The notes beneath the pieces are model-generated. The model was given only the letters and a program-made list of their open reading frames with translations. It had not been told where the DNA came from and ran no database searches. From Valencia hispanica (lineage: Eukaryota > Chordata > Actinopteri > Cyprinodontiformes > Valenciidae), in the NCBI GenBank assembly GCA_963556495.2, contig OY747709.1, positions 18,184,900 through 18,248,899 on the forward strand: a DNA stretch of 64,000 bases. The letters run 5' to 3'. Below, in pieces: positions 1 through 12,600 of this stretch; the first letter of the stretch is position 1; every line of letters starts with the position of its first letter. Position numbers and translations under genes: made by a program.

Positions 1-421
1 GTGCAGTAAGTTATGATGCATCTTTGGAAAAAAGGGGAAAAAATGACAACTGTCAGGTTAATGGCCATTAATCTGATAATTACTATTAGGTTAGAATATG
101 TGTGAATAATATTTTTAGTTTGTCAGTAATAAACTTATGTTTAATCGTGGTGGCGCAAGGTTAATACATGCCTTTCAGAGGTGGTAAAAATGGGCACAAA
201 AACAGCCGGCGGAGTTTCATGTTTGATAAATCACACTGAGCGTGGAACACCTACTTATTTCCATGTTCTCCTCCCAATATTTTAGATGATTAGTACCTTA
301 TCTACTGCCATAATTGATCATCAACCCTTTCAGAGTCCTCAACATTTCTTCAAACCTTGACATAAATAAAAACCAGACACAGAATTTCTGTTTTGATAAG
401 ACCAGAGAGAGATCCTCCCAC
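1..421. other. NPHP4 intron, no feature seen
   Basis: AT-rich intronic sequence downstream of the most C-terminal NPHP4 exon in view. I see no exon resembling the expected final NPHP4 segments and no recognisable repeat. Confidence 0.6.
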
Positions 422-601
422 CTTTGACAGTACAGGATGGTGGACATTGAGACATAGGAGCCAGGTAGCCACCAGCCTTTGCTGATCCATGTCTACAGCG
501 TTCACATAGAGGAAGCGGCTGCCAGGCTGCCATGGTTGAATCCGTAGTTGGAGCTCCTGCACGGTGGCAGGAGGCAAAGCAAACACACCGGCTGGGTCCA
601 C
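422..601 (-). CDS. nphp4: NPHP4 exon A (most C-terminal in window)
   Basis: A 180-bp exon of exactly 60 codons with acceptor ctcccctgtag and donor AAG|GTGGGA. It contains [40 protein letters not shown] and [15 protein letters not shown], matching human [40 protein letters not shown] and SWLVCLCCRQPLISK. About 90 further residues in human NPHP4 would be encoded by exons at coordinates below 1. Confidence 0.95.
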
Positions 602-3600
602 CTACAGGGGAGGTGAGGGCGGTAAAGGTTGATTGGATCTGGCAGCAAGGTGATGAGACACTGTTGATCAGGTTATGAGAACGGCGACGACACAATGAAG
701 GTAAGCAGAGTCATTGAACAAGTGACGGAAAGTGTGTGACAGAACAAAAAAGAAAGGGTGGAAAGGGATAGGGCTAATAAGATAGAGAGTTTAAAAGAGT
801 CAGAGGGAGATAAAGAAGGTGCCCAGGTTACTGAGACTGGGCCAGAGAAAAGTAAGAAGTGGTGAAAAAGGCAAAGTGAAGGGAATAGACAATGAAACCA
901 GAGAAAGCAAAGGCGGAAAAGTGACATACACAAGGATGTGAGATTGAGCTTTACTGTGCAGCTCTTTTTCAATCTGCTCAGAGAAAAGCAAAGCTATTCT
1001 CTGAAGCTGAGCTTTATCCTGTTTTGTAAGACTCCTTCAGTGCATTCCACAGTCAGCCAAACCTGCTGAGAGCCAGATCAAAGCTGCCACTGATGCATAC
1101 GGTGAACTCTTTGAAAAATACATCTGTCACTTTCTCCGACGGTACCCTATTTTTACAGGGTAAACATGTTTGGGTCGTACAGTGAGCTCGCAGGAAAACT
1201 GCGACAGTCCATCATCCCCTTTTTTCAATATCGGTGAGTATTATGAAATAGCTCTGACTGAGAAGCACTGTCTGTCTGTTCTAGTTATCAGATAAGAAGA
1301 AGAAAGGATCTAAAAGAAATAAAGGGCAATATGCTGTGCACGGAGCATATTTCCATGCGTTCAGATAACCAAGCCAAATTTGTCATGGTGCAACATAATC
1401 TAACATCATTGCAAATGCAGACAAACCTAAATTGAAATGGCATTAAAAAAAAGGACACATGCTGTCAGTAGACACTTTATTTTTGATAATGACTTGAATC
1501 TGAACCTAGGGGTTATTGCGAAGGAGACTGCTGTTATTCCACTGCTTCATGCTGCTTTGTGCTGCTCGAAGAACAATTAGCAGAAAATCATTTTTGGATC
1601 TGCACTAGGAAAAAATCCCTCATTCTGAAAGAAATCTGGCAGGAGCAAAGCTTGCAGCTTCTCATTTGAAATTTCAGCTGTTTAGTTTCAGCTTTTGCTT
1701 TTCAGCTGGCTTTGCCCAATCAATGCAAAAACACAAACAGCAGACATAAAGAGGAATGACACTGAAAAATTGGAGGCCCTGTGACATGTTTTAATAATGC
1801 ATCAAGCACAAAGAACTCATAAAGACTGAATTTGAATTTTTGGTCCACTGGTGCATGTGTGCAAATGTTCTGTGGATAAAAGATATACAGAGTGAAAGAA
1901 TAGGTTATGTCAGCAGGTGTCTCAATGGACATAATACTTTCATTTTGGATGCACTAACTGGGTTTGCAGTGGCCCTGTCAGTCATAAAGAATTAAAAAGA
2001 CCTTTATCAAAAAAGTTTTTATCTAACTAGTAAATGAAGGCATCTGTGTATGTTTAAGTGAATGTTTTTCACCTCTCCTAATAACTGCTGAGCCAATCTT
2101 CACAAGCATATTTAGTCTATTGCAAGGGACTAGCATAAAATCAAGTTGAACTAAACTGATCTCTATTTTTGCTAAGAGTTGTTTTCTATTACCAAGGTCT
2201 CCCAACGCCTAGTGGCTCTGGTCTGTTCTGTGGGATTAGGGGGTGCTTAAACACATTAACATGAAGTGTGGGATTTCAAAATGTTAAGACTGGTTGTTCT
2301 ACAAAAATGGAAATAAACAAAAACATTGATGTTACAGTGGTACAAACCTAGAAAACTATACACAGTTAAAAAAAACTCTCACCTTCCTAAGTACTCAGAT
2401 ATTTTAGGGAGAGACAGCTACGCGTTGATCTGGGAGAGCTACAAGGAAAATGTATTACTGAATAATTTTTTGAAAGGAGATTCTTATAAGGTTAGAGACA
2501 GTTATTTTACCTACAGATAAAAAATTGCCATTTTCATGTGTTATAAATCCAGATTAGATGGTCCTTGAGCATGTAATAAAGGGCCCAAGACCAAAGCCAG
2601 TAAACATAGGTCATACATGTGATGTCGGAGCATTTTTGTCATGGAAAGTGACATTGCGGAGCCTAAAACTCCAGTTATTTGTATCCACACGCTTAAAACG
2701 GAGAACACGCAAATCTTCACTTTGGCCGGAGTTTTTAGAAAGATTCGCTTTCGGTGCGTTAAATCTGCGCTTTCATGTGGATGACAGGCCACATCGTAGA
2801 AAAATACCTTCTTTTTTTTTAGATACCCGGCTACGTGTGGACAAGGCATAAGTCAGTGTGAAAATCAATAAAATTGTTTTTTTTGTTGTTGAGATTTTGT
2901 GGCTCTAGTGGCCTTTATTCAGCAGTGGATAGTCTACAGAAAAGGGAAGAGAAGACCTGTGGTAAAGGTCCACGAGGACAGGATTCGAACTCGGGACAGC
3001 CGCATCGAGGACTAAGCCTCTGTACATGGGGCGCCCACACTAACCACTATGCCACAAGACGGCCAAAAATCAATAAAATACTTTTGAGTTACATCACTAA
3101 TATCTTTGCCATCAACTTCTGACTGGAAACGATTTACATTTTCTGTTCTCAGAAAAGAAAATATTGGCACACCAATATTGACTTTATGTTATATATTTTT
3201 CTTTAGGGGTCTTTTATGTAGAAATCAGTTTTCACTTTAACATTAAAGGGTTTTTTTGTCTTTTAAAAACAAAGCAAAACAACAACAACAAATGTTGTTG
3301 CTGATGACTGATTTGTAAAAGCAGTGAAAATGGTAAAACACCCATGAGGGTGAATACTTTATTTAGGCACTGTAGCTTTAGCCTCCAGGACCAACTAATC
3401 TAAGTTCATAATAAATACTGATAAATAAATAATACTGTAAGTAAATTATATATATTAAATGATAAATAATAAATTCAATAACAACTTTTTACCAGAAGCT
3501 CACAACATGTATTCTCAAAAATCACTTTAAGATGGATCATTGCATTTCTGTAACTGCAAACTCAAATCCTTCTTTGTAATCTCTTACAACATGAATTGTG

Positions 3601-6600
3601 CAAAAATAATTTTACACTGATAGTGCAGAAACTGCTTTAGCTACTTATCTTGCCCAACAAAAATGCTTAAGTAAGCAGATTAACTTCAGTATGAGAGCAG
3701 ATTAATTTCAGTAAATATTTTAAGTTTCAAGTTGTGTTGTAAGGTATAAATACTGACAAATAAGTTCACTTTATTTCATTAGAGTCATTTAATAACAAAG
3801 AGTCTATTAGGTCAAACCCTTTGTTTTGCTTTATTTAAAGAAATATCAGTGAAGAAGGGAAAAATAATTTTCCCCAAATGGGAATTTTCTGTACTTAAAT
3901 GAATGTGCTTTAGGTAATTTGTCCAAAAAGCCCCATCCTAAACTAATTAAATGACTCTTAAATTAGACTCAAGGGAAACAAAACCTATTTGACAAATAGT
4001 TGGCACATCGCAAAGCCAAAACAACTAACCTGCTCCAAGCATCATGCTGCAGCCAACAATGACAGGAGCAAGATGACCATCCAATAATAGAGCTGTTGCC
4101 ATCCAATGGAGCAAAGAGAGGTATCGTTTATCCACCACAACACATTTTGGCAATAAAACATGACTGTGACACACATCAAGGTTAAAAGCTCACTGAAAAT
4201 CTGGACAGTGAATAGAGCCCTGCTGGAATACAAGACTAGAGATGGGGACAATTCGATCCAATGTTGGTATCAAATCAGATGCTAACATCATTCTTGAAAC
4301 AGTTATCAAGCCAAGGCCACTGATCCAGACATGATGCTGGAGATCATATTTTGACAGATTTTTACTCAAGATGTTTTAAAATATCTCCACCTGGTTTGGA
4401 GATATAGTCAAAATTAATAAGAAATGCAAGATAGATATGTGTTATTTGTTTGGTGTAAAGATTTAAAGGGGCAAAAGTTATCATCAAGCCTTATGGTAAA
4501 AATAACTGAGGAGAGATCTCAGTTGAGCAACAGCAAAGCTAATCAGAATAGAGAAAGTTGCTTTATTTCATTGTTTTGAAGTTTTTACCTCCATCTACCA
4601 TGAGGCATGTAAGGTTCAGACATGTCAGCAGCCTGTAAAAAGACTTTGACACAGGGTTGAAACATTTACAGTCCTGAAAATACACGCAGAGGCGGCTGTT
4701 ACAAATGCTAAAGGTAATAATTGTGCTAATGTCTAATGAAAGTTTTTAAAAACGGCTTAAAACATGGGGGCTTTCTTAGACTAAAATAGGAAACTACTAC
4801 CTTATTGAACTATTCTGTATTACTTTTCTCAGTCTTTTATGTACACACACGATTGTACCTTTACTCATGAATAATTAATGTTTGTACATGGGAAAAAAAA
4901 TCTTGTTATGGCAGGGTTTTATCACTGGATGTTACAGTTTTTCAGACCGTTTTACACACTTTTACACACCAATAAAGCAAAGGAGTTGAGAGGAGCAGCC
5001 TTTTTTATACTGCAGTCATGCTCTAAAGTGTACTGTGCTTCTACCACCCTGCCTAGTTTCAGCAGTTCTTACACAGATTTAGCAGCTCTGTAATATATTG
5101 TTAATAAAAGGATGAAATTACTACTCTGGGGATTATTATGTAATTATTAATGCGGTAAATAATAATACAACTGAAGACCGACAGTGCCTAAGTACTTTTT
5201 TATATTTACTTATAAAAAACCTACACTAAATGTTAAAGTAAACCCGAATATAGACTGTAAAATATAGGTCCTGATAATTATTTACATTCAAATATCAAAC
5301 AAGAGAAGAACCCAAAAATACTGTATAAAAATCTCCAATTATGATTTTCTCAAACCTAATTTATTGATTTATAGTCTGCCTCTACCTCTTCAAATAATTA
5401 TGAGTTGAATAGTAATTTTTATTGATATCAGCTAAAATTAAAGTCTACAATAAACTCACTTTACTTCTTTGCAAATTATAAGAGTGTACCTCAATATCTT
5501 TGGGGTGTGATGAGAAACATCTGATCTTGCGAACGGCCTGCTTTCCCCTCAGAACTAGTGATTGACAAGTTCTCTGGCCAGTCACACAGCTGACGTCCAC
5601 CCGCTCCACAAAGTGCACGTAAACCTGCCAGATCTGAGAGGGTGCTGCCATCCACTTATCACTGTCAACAAGAAAAAAAAAAAGAAACATACACAGTCGA
5701 GAAGAATTAAGCTAAGGCTCCCTGGAGATGCAGCAGGTGCAGCATAAGGTTGGAAATCAAAAGAGCTGATCAACAGCTCTGTGAGCATTTTAATAAGCAC
5801 AAACATCATCGCCATCATCATCCAATCAGGGCTGAGATGAAGGGAACAGAGTCTCAGGAGCCCTAGCTGGCTGTGAGAGTGGGAGGCCATGTAGTCACCA
5901 ACTCGGTACTGCTCTGAGACAACAGCACTCAAGGAGCCTTTGGGGATATTTGCAATAGAATTAAGGTAGCGTGAGCTGTCAAGGGCTCCTGGAACATCAG
6001 CAACATTTGCAGCTGATGATGAAGTGAAGTGATATCTTCAGATGGTGAACAGATGCATGCACAGAAACAGCTTTTGGTTTTTTATTCATGCTTTCTTTTA
6101 ATTGTTCCAAACTGACACAATTATATCCAATGTTAGCTACTAAAAGTACTTGAAATTAAGTTTCATATTTGATGGCTTAGACATGAGATGTATTGCAAAC
6201 ACTACCATTCTCAGTTCAGCTATATGTACAGCTTTGATGGGAAATGAAAAGCACTTAGTTTAAGTAGTGGCTTAAAGCATTTCAAGGGGTTTATACTTAT
6301 TTGCACTTTTTTCCCCTTTTTCTCACAAAGCCACAGTGGCAGATGAGAAAGCTGGCATGAGAAGTGTGCACCTGCCATTAGGACCAACTAGGGGTTCGAT
6401 GTCTTACCCAAGGACACTTCTGCACATGGAAAGAAAATGCTGGGGACTTTGCCACTAGCCTGCTTTACCAGCTGAGCCACACTTATAGAGTAAAATAAAA
6501 ACTGTCTGCAAGTTTGTTAACACAGCTGGTAGCTCCTGTTTGGTATCTAGTATAAAATGAAGCATTAACATATTAAATGGTATCTTCAGACTATCCTTGA

Positions 6601-9600
6601 TTACACCATTAAAAAAAAATCTTTAATGAGTAAAAAAAAAATCTGTGAATATTAATACTGTTTAAATCACAAAGCAGTTTGAAAAACTTTTTAAACAGTT
6701 GATTAAATGCATAATGTTAAAGTTAAGTAAAGTTCTCTGACATTTCTAAAGATACAGAAACTGCTAAAAAAAGTTAGACATCTAGAGTGCCTTGCAAATT
6801 TTTTTCGGTGCATCCAGTTTTTAACAATGTATATTTTTTTGATTTTTTTTCCGGTTTAAACCAACACAAAGTAGCACATAATTCTGAAGTTGTGAAAAGG
6901 AGACACATTGTTCTTTCTTTTTCCAAATAATGTCAGAAAAATCTGATACCCCTAAATAAAATCATGTGCACCCCATTGCTTTCAGAAATCACAGAATAAG
7001 TAAACAGGGTCCATCAATGCAAAAATTATTTAGCAGTTTGAATCCAGTTAGTAAATAATCAGCAAAGTGAACAAAAATGAACACAGCAGACAGGTCAGGG
7101 AGAAAGTTGTGGAGAATTTAAAAGCATGTATAGGTTAACCAAAATCCTAAGCTTTCAACACCTAAAAGGAGCTATATTCGAATCCATCACCTAAAAATGG
7201 AAAGATGGTGGTGCAACTCAAACCTACTAGGACCCCACTATTATGGTGGCAGCATTTTGTTGCTGGGAGGCTTTTCTTTAACAGGGACAAGGAAGCTGGT
7301 CAGAGTTGATGAGAAAATAGACAGAGCTAAATATAGAGCTATAGTGAATAGGTGGGTGAATATTCACGTTTGCTACTAAAACCTTACAACAGGAAAAAAA
7401 AAAAGTTTAATAGTTTTGCAAGACAATATATGAATTGATGTGGTTCAGTCTCGAACTGAATATGAATTATGTAAGATCCATCATGCAGGTCACCAAAAGG
7501 CCCTCTTAGTAAAATCTTGTTCAAGCATGTATCAAAGTGTAAATTAGTGAAAAAAGGGCGCTCCTTGAGGCTAAGCTGAGTTTGTGTTCACTTTATACAG
7601 TCCGCACTAGGGATGGGAAGATTAACCGATATGTATTGATACGCGGTCATGCGCGTGAAAGATGCGAGTGCATCGGTAGAGCAGCAGAGGATGAATGAAA
7701 TTTTGGAAGCAAATCGAGATGCATCGGTTTTTCCGAGATACAGCTTACCCTTTAGCACAGAATGCATTTCTTTATTTATTAACAAGTGTTGTCAACTTGT
7801 ATTTTTGGCACATATTTTAATCAACCTACATAAAGTAGGCCTTAGCAACGGACTTGCGAATGTGTAAAACTCAATGTATCAGCTGCACGGATGAAGCCAG
7901 TGACGCGCCCAAAGGTAGTTGTCGGGATGCGCGAGGAGTACGCAAAACAAACATGTCGGATCCCAAGATAATTTATCCTCCACTGAGTTTTAAATCAAAA
8001 GTTTGTAAACACTAGGGATTTTACAAGAAAGACATTTTTTATTTACAATTTTATTAGCCTGTTGTTTACAGGGACAGTGATGTTTCAAAGTAAAAGCAGC
8101 ATAACACTGCTAGTTCATAATGTTAAGTTTTGAATAATGAGTGGCAAAATATCTCTTTGTAAAACTTATTTTCATAGTTGAAAAGTGAAATCACAATTCT
8201 TGTTGTGCAATGGCAGGCCTTCTTTCTATTTTTTTTAATATATATTGCACTTATACCTTCTGTTTATCTTGGAAATACTTAAATAATATGTGCCATGTGT
8301 TCTAAAATGGCCCTCTACTGTAAACCGACACTCAGGCTCTGAGAGAAAAGCCAGTTTGTAAAAAAGTAATGGTTTTACTTGGTTAATAAATAATCAAACT
8401 CATTCAATGGCACCGCATCCTCTTTCACATCACCATATAAACTTGATCTAATTAGCTAGTGCTGAATTATCGCATCGTATCGTGATATGACTGTGAATCG
8501 TATAGTATTGCATCGCAAAATGCCACACATGTATCGTTAATATATCGGATCGGATTCTTTGTATAGAGATGCATATTGGATCAGCATTATACCTTAGATG
8601 CCCAACCCTTGTCAGCACAGGCAGATATACATACAATAATACATACAATACATACGTGAAAACCATCACAAAGAACATCTTTATGTGCGGACTAGGACTC
8701 CCTGGCACTTTCAAGTACACATCCTGAGGCTCTCCTGGAACCTAAACATGAACAGTAATTAAAAGAAATATGTTAAACTGGAAAAGTAAAATGACTAAGA
8801 CAGCAATGGCATTTTTGTCCCAAGTATGGCATGATCTCAAAGTGGAAAGATGTTTAAAATTCCTCCCTGGGAAATTGCAAGAAAATGCTTTCGACCCATT
8901 TAATCACCAGTGCAGCAATCTGCAAAGACTACCATGGGTTACTTGTGGTCAGAACAGAATGATGCAGAAAAATAATGATGTCTCACCAGCATCCTCGTCT
9001 GGCAGATGATATTAGGGTCGCTGCAGTGCACAGAAATATGAGTGTTGAAATTTGGGTCTTCAGCTGGTTGACACACAAACATGAAAAAGAAATATATATA
9101 TATATTTACAAGAAAGACCAAGGCTAGATTGTGTATTTAATCAGCATTTAGAAGAACGAGTCACACCAATTAGAGTATATGCATAGACTTTTTCTAATTT
9201 TCATCCCCTTGCTTTGGTTTTACAGATATTGCTATAGTACAAATACAATTCCTTTGTGATTGAAATGAAAAAATACACATTTATCTTTATCAGATCTATT
9301 TTAAATACAGTCAGTTCATCACAACAGAAAGTAGTGGCTCAGGGAGTGATCAATGACAGGGGGCAGTCTGGACAAAGCCGGAGGACCTGTTGGGTCCTGC
9401 CATGGCGGCAGGCGGATGGCCTTCTTAAGGAAACAAAGTTCCGGGTGGTAAAGTCGGAAAGTCTGGTCCACAACATGGGGTGTTGGCTCTACATTTACTT
9501 GGCAGATGCCCATTGGCTTGCCATCTTCTGCTCTGAAGGTAACCTGTGGGAAGAAATGTGAAATGTTAGTGGCATGCACAGCAGGCTTGCAGTCAAATTG

Positions 9601-12600
9601 AATTTTCTGCATGAAACGACTCATGATTTGCCGTTCTCTGTGGAAAAAGACAATGAGAGGTAATTCAAACATTTTTTTTGCATGTAAATGTTTCATATTG
9701 TAATAACATATTGAGCATGTGTAACAAATATAGTATAAAGTTCAGGAAAGTTTACAGCATTTACACTAACTCATAATGTGTGCATATCTGGGAAATCATA
9801 TACAAAGAATTGCACTGATTTGCTAGTAAAACCTCAATCAAACTCCACATGCACAAAAAAACAGAAGTGTGTAATTCTGCATATGCATGGATTATTGTGA
9901 TCATCATGGAATCGAGCGTACATGAGGGAACACCAGACTCTTCCCTCAATACGCAAACATTTACATATGCAAATAGATGTAAAATAAGGCCTTCACATGT
10001 GATTCTCTTGGCTGCACGGTCAAATATCACGTGTTCTCATGGGAAGAGGGGGAACTTACATCAGCTGAATGCGAGTTGGAAATGAAGCAAATAAATACAC
10101 AGACTAATCAAACTGTAATTTTTTTGTGAGCAGTATCACACAACAATTAAAGTTGCGTTCCACTTACCTGGATTCCACACACGGTTACTGAAAAAGAATG
10201 CAGAAGTGCACCTGGGATAGAGCGGGGCTGTAAGATTTCTAACTTTATGCAACTGTACACACAGAAACCCTCACGAGTAACGCCCTGAGAATTTAACTTA
10301 TCTAGTAAAAGGGATAAGCTTAATTCTTATCCAGGAAATCACTAAGTTTACCCACTTAAAAGAAACCATACTGTAAAAACAAGATGTCTTCACTGCACCC
10401 TTTGATGCGCTTCAAGCCTGTTCACTCCTGATCAGCTCCAAAACAAACCATGCTGTTCCTTAACCCCCATCGTCACATATGCGGATCATATGTATTTATA
10501 TTGTAGATCAATAGTGTGAAAATACTTCTCTTTAACAAAAACATATTCATGCAGCGATGGCGCTTTTAGTAATATGTGCACAGCTGACAGCTACAAATAC
10601 ACGAGGAAAACGGGTTCTTCCTGCAAACTGCACATTAATGGTTTTAATTGGCCTCTTAAATTGCACTGTATGGAAATTTGATCAAGCTGGCTGACGTGGA
10701 CGATTTCATGAGACACAGCCTGCGTGGCCCTCTGAAATGGCTCTGTTGTTAAGAACGCCAGCAGCTCCTTACAGGGAAGTGAGTGACTCCTTGACATGCA
10801 ACGCTCCAAGATGAGAGGAGGTTCTGAACAACATTCTCACTGGACTGGCCATATGGTTGCTGATGAGCCTGTCTTCGTCATAGACCAGAAAAATATGCAC
10901 AGTTTGTACATGAGGCCTCTGGAAGGCTGGTTGTTGTGTACGCTAGGAGATTAAGTTATTGAGTCCTTTATAGAGAAGAAATAAAAAATGAATAGCTTCA
11001 GGACTACCAACGTATTTAGTTTACCTGAGAAAAATCGCATTATTTATCGGTTTGTATGAGATCCTTAAACAAACTGGGTCTCATAATCGTTATCTTTATT
11101 AACTCCCATGCAGAGCTGTAATTATCACATTGGTTTCCTAAGGAAGTCAACTTCGAACGATAAATCTTTAAAAAGGCAACAATTTGCCTCTCCATATGTG
11201 CTACCATGACATATTAAACATGTTGTACACTAGCATACAAATTAGCTGTATCTAATTATCTAAATCTCCAATGACCATTGGAGAATGCTTTGAAGACTGC
11301 TGCATAAAGTAGCCAGCAGTGTGTGCATTAATCAGGGTGTGTTTATACTATAGACTATTTTAAGCAAGAAGTTCTCTGACTCCATGTTCAAAGGTCCAAA
11401 CCTGATTCGTAAATATGCGGGCCAGAGCAACCAGTGATCTGTAAATCTCTTCCATTAAATCTGTTTTCAACTCACAAGCTAAACAAATGGCGCTTTGGGT
11501 GCTCAATTGTTTGGTTTTTTTACCCTAAACTGCTCTAATTTTCTATGGTAAAATATAATAAGAGATCCGGTTTTATGAGAAAGTTTAACTTACACTTGAT
11601 CAACTCTATTCCATTTCATGTCAATAAATAAAGTGTATTTTTTTAAATACAAAAATAAACAAACACGCCAAATATTTCATTGTTTTGTAAAATAAATAAA
11701 CTGTAGGCAAATATGTTTTCCACAGGCCTGTCCCACTATTTCTAATGAGTGCCATGAATACAACATTGTTTGAAGTTAAATTTGGGAAGAGACAAAAAAA
11801 AGAAGATAAATGTCTGGATTTTTCAGCTAGAGCTGAGATGTGATGTGTTTTCCCCCAGCTTTCTAAACAGCTAAATAAAATTCATACCAAAGCAACCCTG
11901 AACATTGGATGTGTTTGATAATTATGACTCATCCACCAAGGTCAGTACAACACCCCTCCAGAGTCTGTTAAAGCTTTCTCAGTTTTTCTTTGTTTTTTTT
12001 GGCAGTCAAATTAAGGTTTAGGTTAGACTTGGGGGTTTTCTTGCACAGTTTGATGGGTTTCTGAAGCCTCAACTTGACCTTTCCCTTTAGTTAAGTTCCT
12101 AATTAAATTACAAACTGTGGAGACAACAATCTGAAAAGGGGATCCTTTGATAACCCTCTCTCCCTTTCAGAACATCAATTACGTGAACTTACGGAGAGCT
12201 AAGGAGCTTCTTAGAGGAGCTGATGGATCCCAAATTGAGACTCCACTTAAGAGGCTTCTAGGCAGCTTATTGAAAGTTGCATCACTGGTGAGAAACACAG
12301 CTGTAAAAATCTAATTACAATTCGAGATCTTGGCACAAGTCATCCTAGAGCTCACATTTCCTAAACTTCGCCTTAAGCTCCTCTGCTTATATTTATCCTT
12401 CTTGTACAGGACAAATGAAAAATTATTCATTTATTTACAGTAATCAGCTTAACTTTTAAATCATTTAGATGTTCAGTCAATATTCCAATGTAATGATTAC
12501 AACATTGAAATTTTAAACAGTGATGTATAAACACATTACACATTATAAATTATAATAGTACAGTGGTATTGACTGCTGAGAGTAATGGTATCCTAATAGG

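Noticed and set aside
339..695. 118-codon minus-strand frame overlapping NPHP4 exon A
   Set aside because: It is a different frame from the conserved NPHP4 translation and crosses the exon borders. This is a shadow.
2541..2851. About 100-codon open frames on both strands
   Set aside because: They overlap each other in a CpG-rich repeat fragment. Neither has recognisable domains or splice context.
2972..3064. Functional tRNA gene on the minus strand
   Set aside because: A and B boxes are present, but the stems do not pair and the sequence continues into a SINE body and tail, so it is a tRNA-derived SINE.
10153..10172. 20-bp exon-like segment with strong AG and GTAAGT on the minus strand
   Set aside because: NPHP4 exons E and F already join in phase and match the human protein without it.
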